22,482 nt of DNA from NCBI GenBank assembly GCA_051001995.1, contig JBPCMT010000123.1, positions 1 to 22,482 of the forward strand, read 5' to 3'. Below the pieces are notes generated by a model. It saw nothing but the letters and a program-made list of their open reading frames with translations. It ran no database searches and was not told the origin of the DNA. This DNA is from CAWEHQ01 sp051001995 (GTDB taxonomy: Bacteria; Actinomycetota; Thermoleophilia; Solirubrobacterales; Thermoleophilaceae). How positions within the stretch are numbered: position 1 is the stretch's first letter; every line of letters begins with the position of its first letter. Positions 21,713 to 22,482 of the stretch are shown here, one piece after another. The translations under genes and the position numbers were made by a program.

Positions 21713-22132
21713 CTACTGCTGCTCGGCGGACCGGCGACCGCCGGCCGGGGCGTCGGCCGCCGCGCGCGAGGCCGCGACCGTCGGCTCGGCGCCGTCCTCC
21801 CGCCGCCGCGGGGCCTCGCGGTCGGGGGTGGGCGGCGGTGGCGAGCCGGGCTTGAGCCGGATCGTGCGAAAGCGCAGCACGCCGTCCATGATCTTGAGAC
21901 TGTGGTCGATCCGCTCGAGGAGCGGCGGCTCGCCCTCGAACTGGAACAGGTGGTAGCCGGCCTCGCGGCGGTGGTCGATCTCGTAGGCGAGCCGGCGCGT
22001 TCCCCAGTCGTGCGCTCCGACGAGGCTGCCCCCCGACTCGAGCATCGAGCGGATGTCGCGCACGATCTCCTCGTGACGCTCCTCGGACGCCGTGGGGTCG
22101 AGCATCAGCATCAGGTCGTACAGGGCCGCCAC
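21713..22132 (-). CDS. rpsF: 30S ribosomal protein S6
   Basis: S6 forms a heterodimer with S18 on the 30S platform. The 139-residue protein has the ferredoxin-like fold pattern YDLMLMLDP at the N terminus, HDWGTRRLAYEIDHRREAGY in the middle and FRTIRLKPG at the end of the domain. After about residue 98 there is a Pro/Arg/Ala-rich tail that is likely disordered and makes it longer than average. The GTG at 22132 is chosen so that the protein begins VAALYDLM, as in the family, with AAGG about 11-14 bases upstream. An in-frame ATG at 22159 would add nine residues and cannot be ruled out. It heads the ssb-rpsR-rplI-dnaB gene run. Confidence 0.92.
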   Translation of the reverse strand: MAALYDLMLMLDPTASEERHEEIVRDIRSMLESGGSLVGAHDWGTRRLAYEIDHRREAGYHLFQFEGEPPLLERIDHSLKIMDGVLRFRTIRLKPGSPPPPTPDREAPRRREDGAEPTVAASRAAADAPAGGRRSAEQQ

Positions 22133-22256
22133 GGGCGCGGACCTTAGCAGCGGGCTCATGGGCCCCCGGAGCGTGCCAGGCGCGCGCAAGGCGCAGCGCA
22201 AACCCACCCTGAGCGGCGGGGGGGGCGAATGCGCGACGACCGCCACTTAGGCGCAC

Positions 22257-22482
22257 ATGGCACGGCGACCGGAGGGCGGCCAGCCCCGTCTCATCGATCG
22301 GGTGCGATGGGAAAACGTCGGGCGCCTGGCTGCCCTCCTGGTCGCCGGCCTTGCGATCGGACTCGGCTCGCGCGGCGGCGACCCCTCCACGCCGCCGCGC
22401 GCCGAGTCGGCGCTCGTGCCGGGAGAGCCGCTGAGCGCGCCCGAACGGTCCGCCCGGGGTGCCGCCGCAGCGCAGAGGCGCA
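22257..22482 (+). CDS. Membrane-anchored or secreted protein, function unknown (3' end missing)
   Basis: A new reading frame starts with ATG at 22257 and is still open at the right edge after 75 codons. It begins MARRPEGGQPRLIDRVRWEN, then has one hydrophobic helix (about 23-35, LAALLVAGLAIGLG), followed by a Pro/Ser/Ala-rich stretch, as in a membrane-anchored protein with its bulk outside. No domain can be recognised in the part seen. It diverges from rpsF, and the 124 bases between them must hold both promoters; TTAGGC at 22247-22252 is a weak -10 candidate for this gene. No ribosome binding site precedes the ATG. Confidence 0.6.
   Translation, partial: MARRPEGGQPRLIDRVRWENVGRLAALLVAGLAIGLGSRGGDPSTPPRAESALVPGEPLSAPERSARGAAAAQRR

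Noticed and set aside
22133..22256. A possible S6:S18-binding leader structure before rpsF.
   Set aside because: Several GC-rich foldings are possible, but I could not find a convincing match to the known motif with its CCG bulge.

Overview
The window is a 22.5 kb piece of a very GC-rich bacterial chromosome. The gene content suggests an actinomycete-type organism, most likely from a deep lineage such as Thermoleophilia. The evidence is menaquinone genes, a probable bifunctional dCTP deaminase, streptogrisin-type proteases, frequent GTG/TTG starts and apparently leaderless genes. The lineage is inferred from style and gene order; no 16S rRNA gene is present.

Left block (1-6380, + strand): the end of a b6-type cytochrome b, a subunit IV/cytochrome c fusion, menG and a polyprenyl diphosphate synthase, which together are the quinone and bc-complex part of respiration. 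Next come dcd, tatA, tatC, a membrane-anchored helical-repeat protein, a STAS anti-sigma-factor antagonist and tRNA-Lys(CTT).

Scar (6337-8295): the 3' half of tRNA-Lys is repeated about 1.9 kb downstream as a 44-bp direct repeat with one mismatch, which is the footprint of an element integrated at a tRNA gene. No integrase remains. Between the repeats lie a long hairpin, a frameshifted transposase tail, one intact gene of unknown function on the minus strand, and a decayed, inverted copy of the pabC-wecB junction that is found intact 2.6 kb further on.

Middle block (8332-16004, + strand): a secreted S1 protease, a fold-type IV PLP enzyme, and then five cistrons that overlap by 1-4 bases. These encode a UDP-HexNAc 2-epimerase, a WbpA-type dehydrogenase, a WbpB-type oxidoreductase, a hexapeptide acyltransferase, and an unrecognised membrane protein with an HIHH motif and an acidic cluster. 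Together they look like a route to a (di)acetamido-uronic acid for a surface glycan, but the expected WbpE-type aminotransferase is absent here. A DUF4190-like membrane protein follows.

Right block (16050-22132, - strand): a convergent second DUF4190-like gene, purA, a DnaC/DnaI-type helicase loader, dnaB, rplI, rpsR, ssb and rpsF, which is the classic rpsF-ssb-rpsR-rplI-dnaB replication/ribosome cluster. Its intergenic gaps hold unusual RNA-level structure: a perfect 14-bp inverted repeat brackets rpsR, and there is an AT-rich two-part hairpin before rplI and a short hairpin after ssb. A divergent membrane-anchored gene runs off the right edge.

The best candidates for something undescribed are the scar with its inverted gene echo, the rpsR bracket, and the HIHH membrane protein fused by overlap to the sugar operon.
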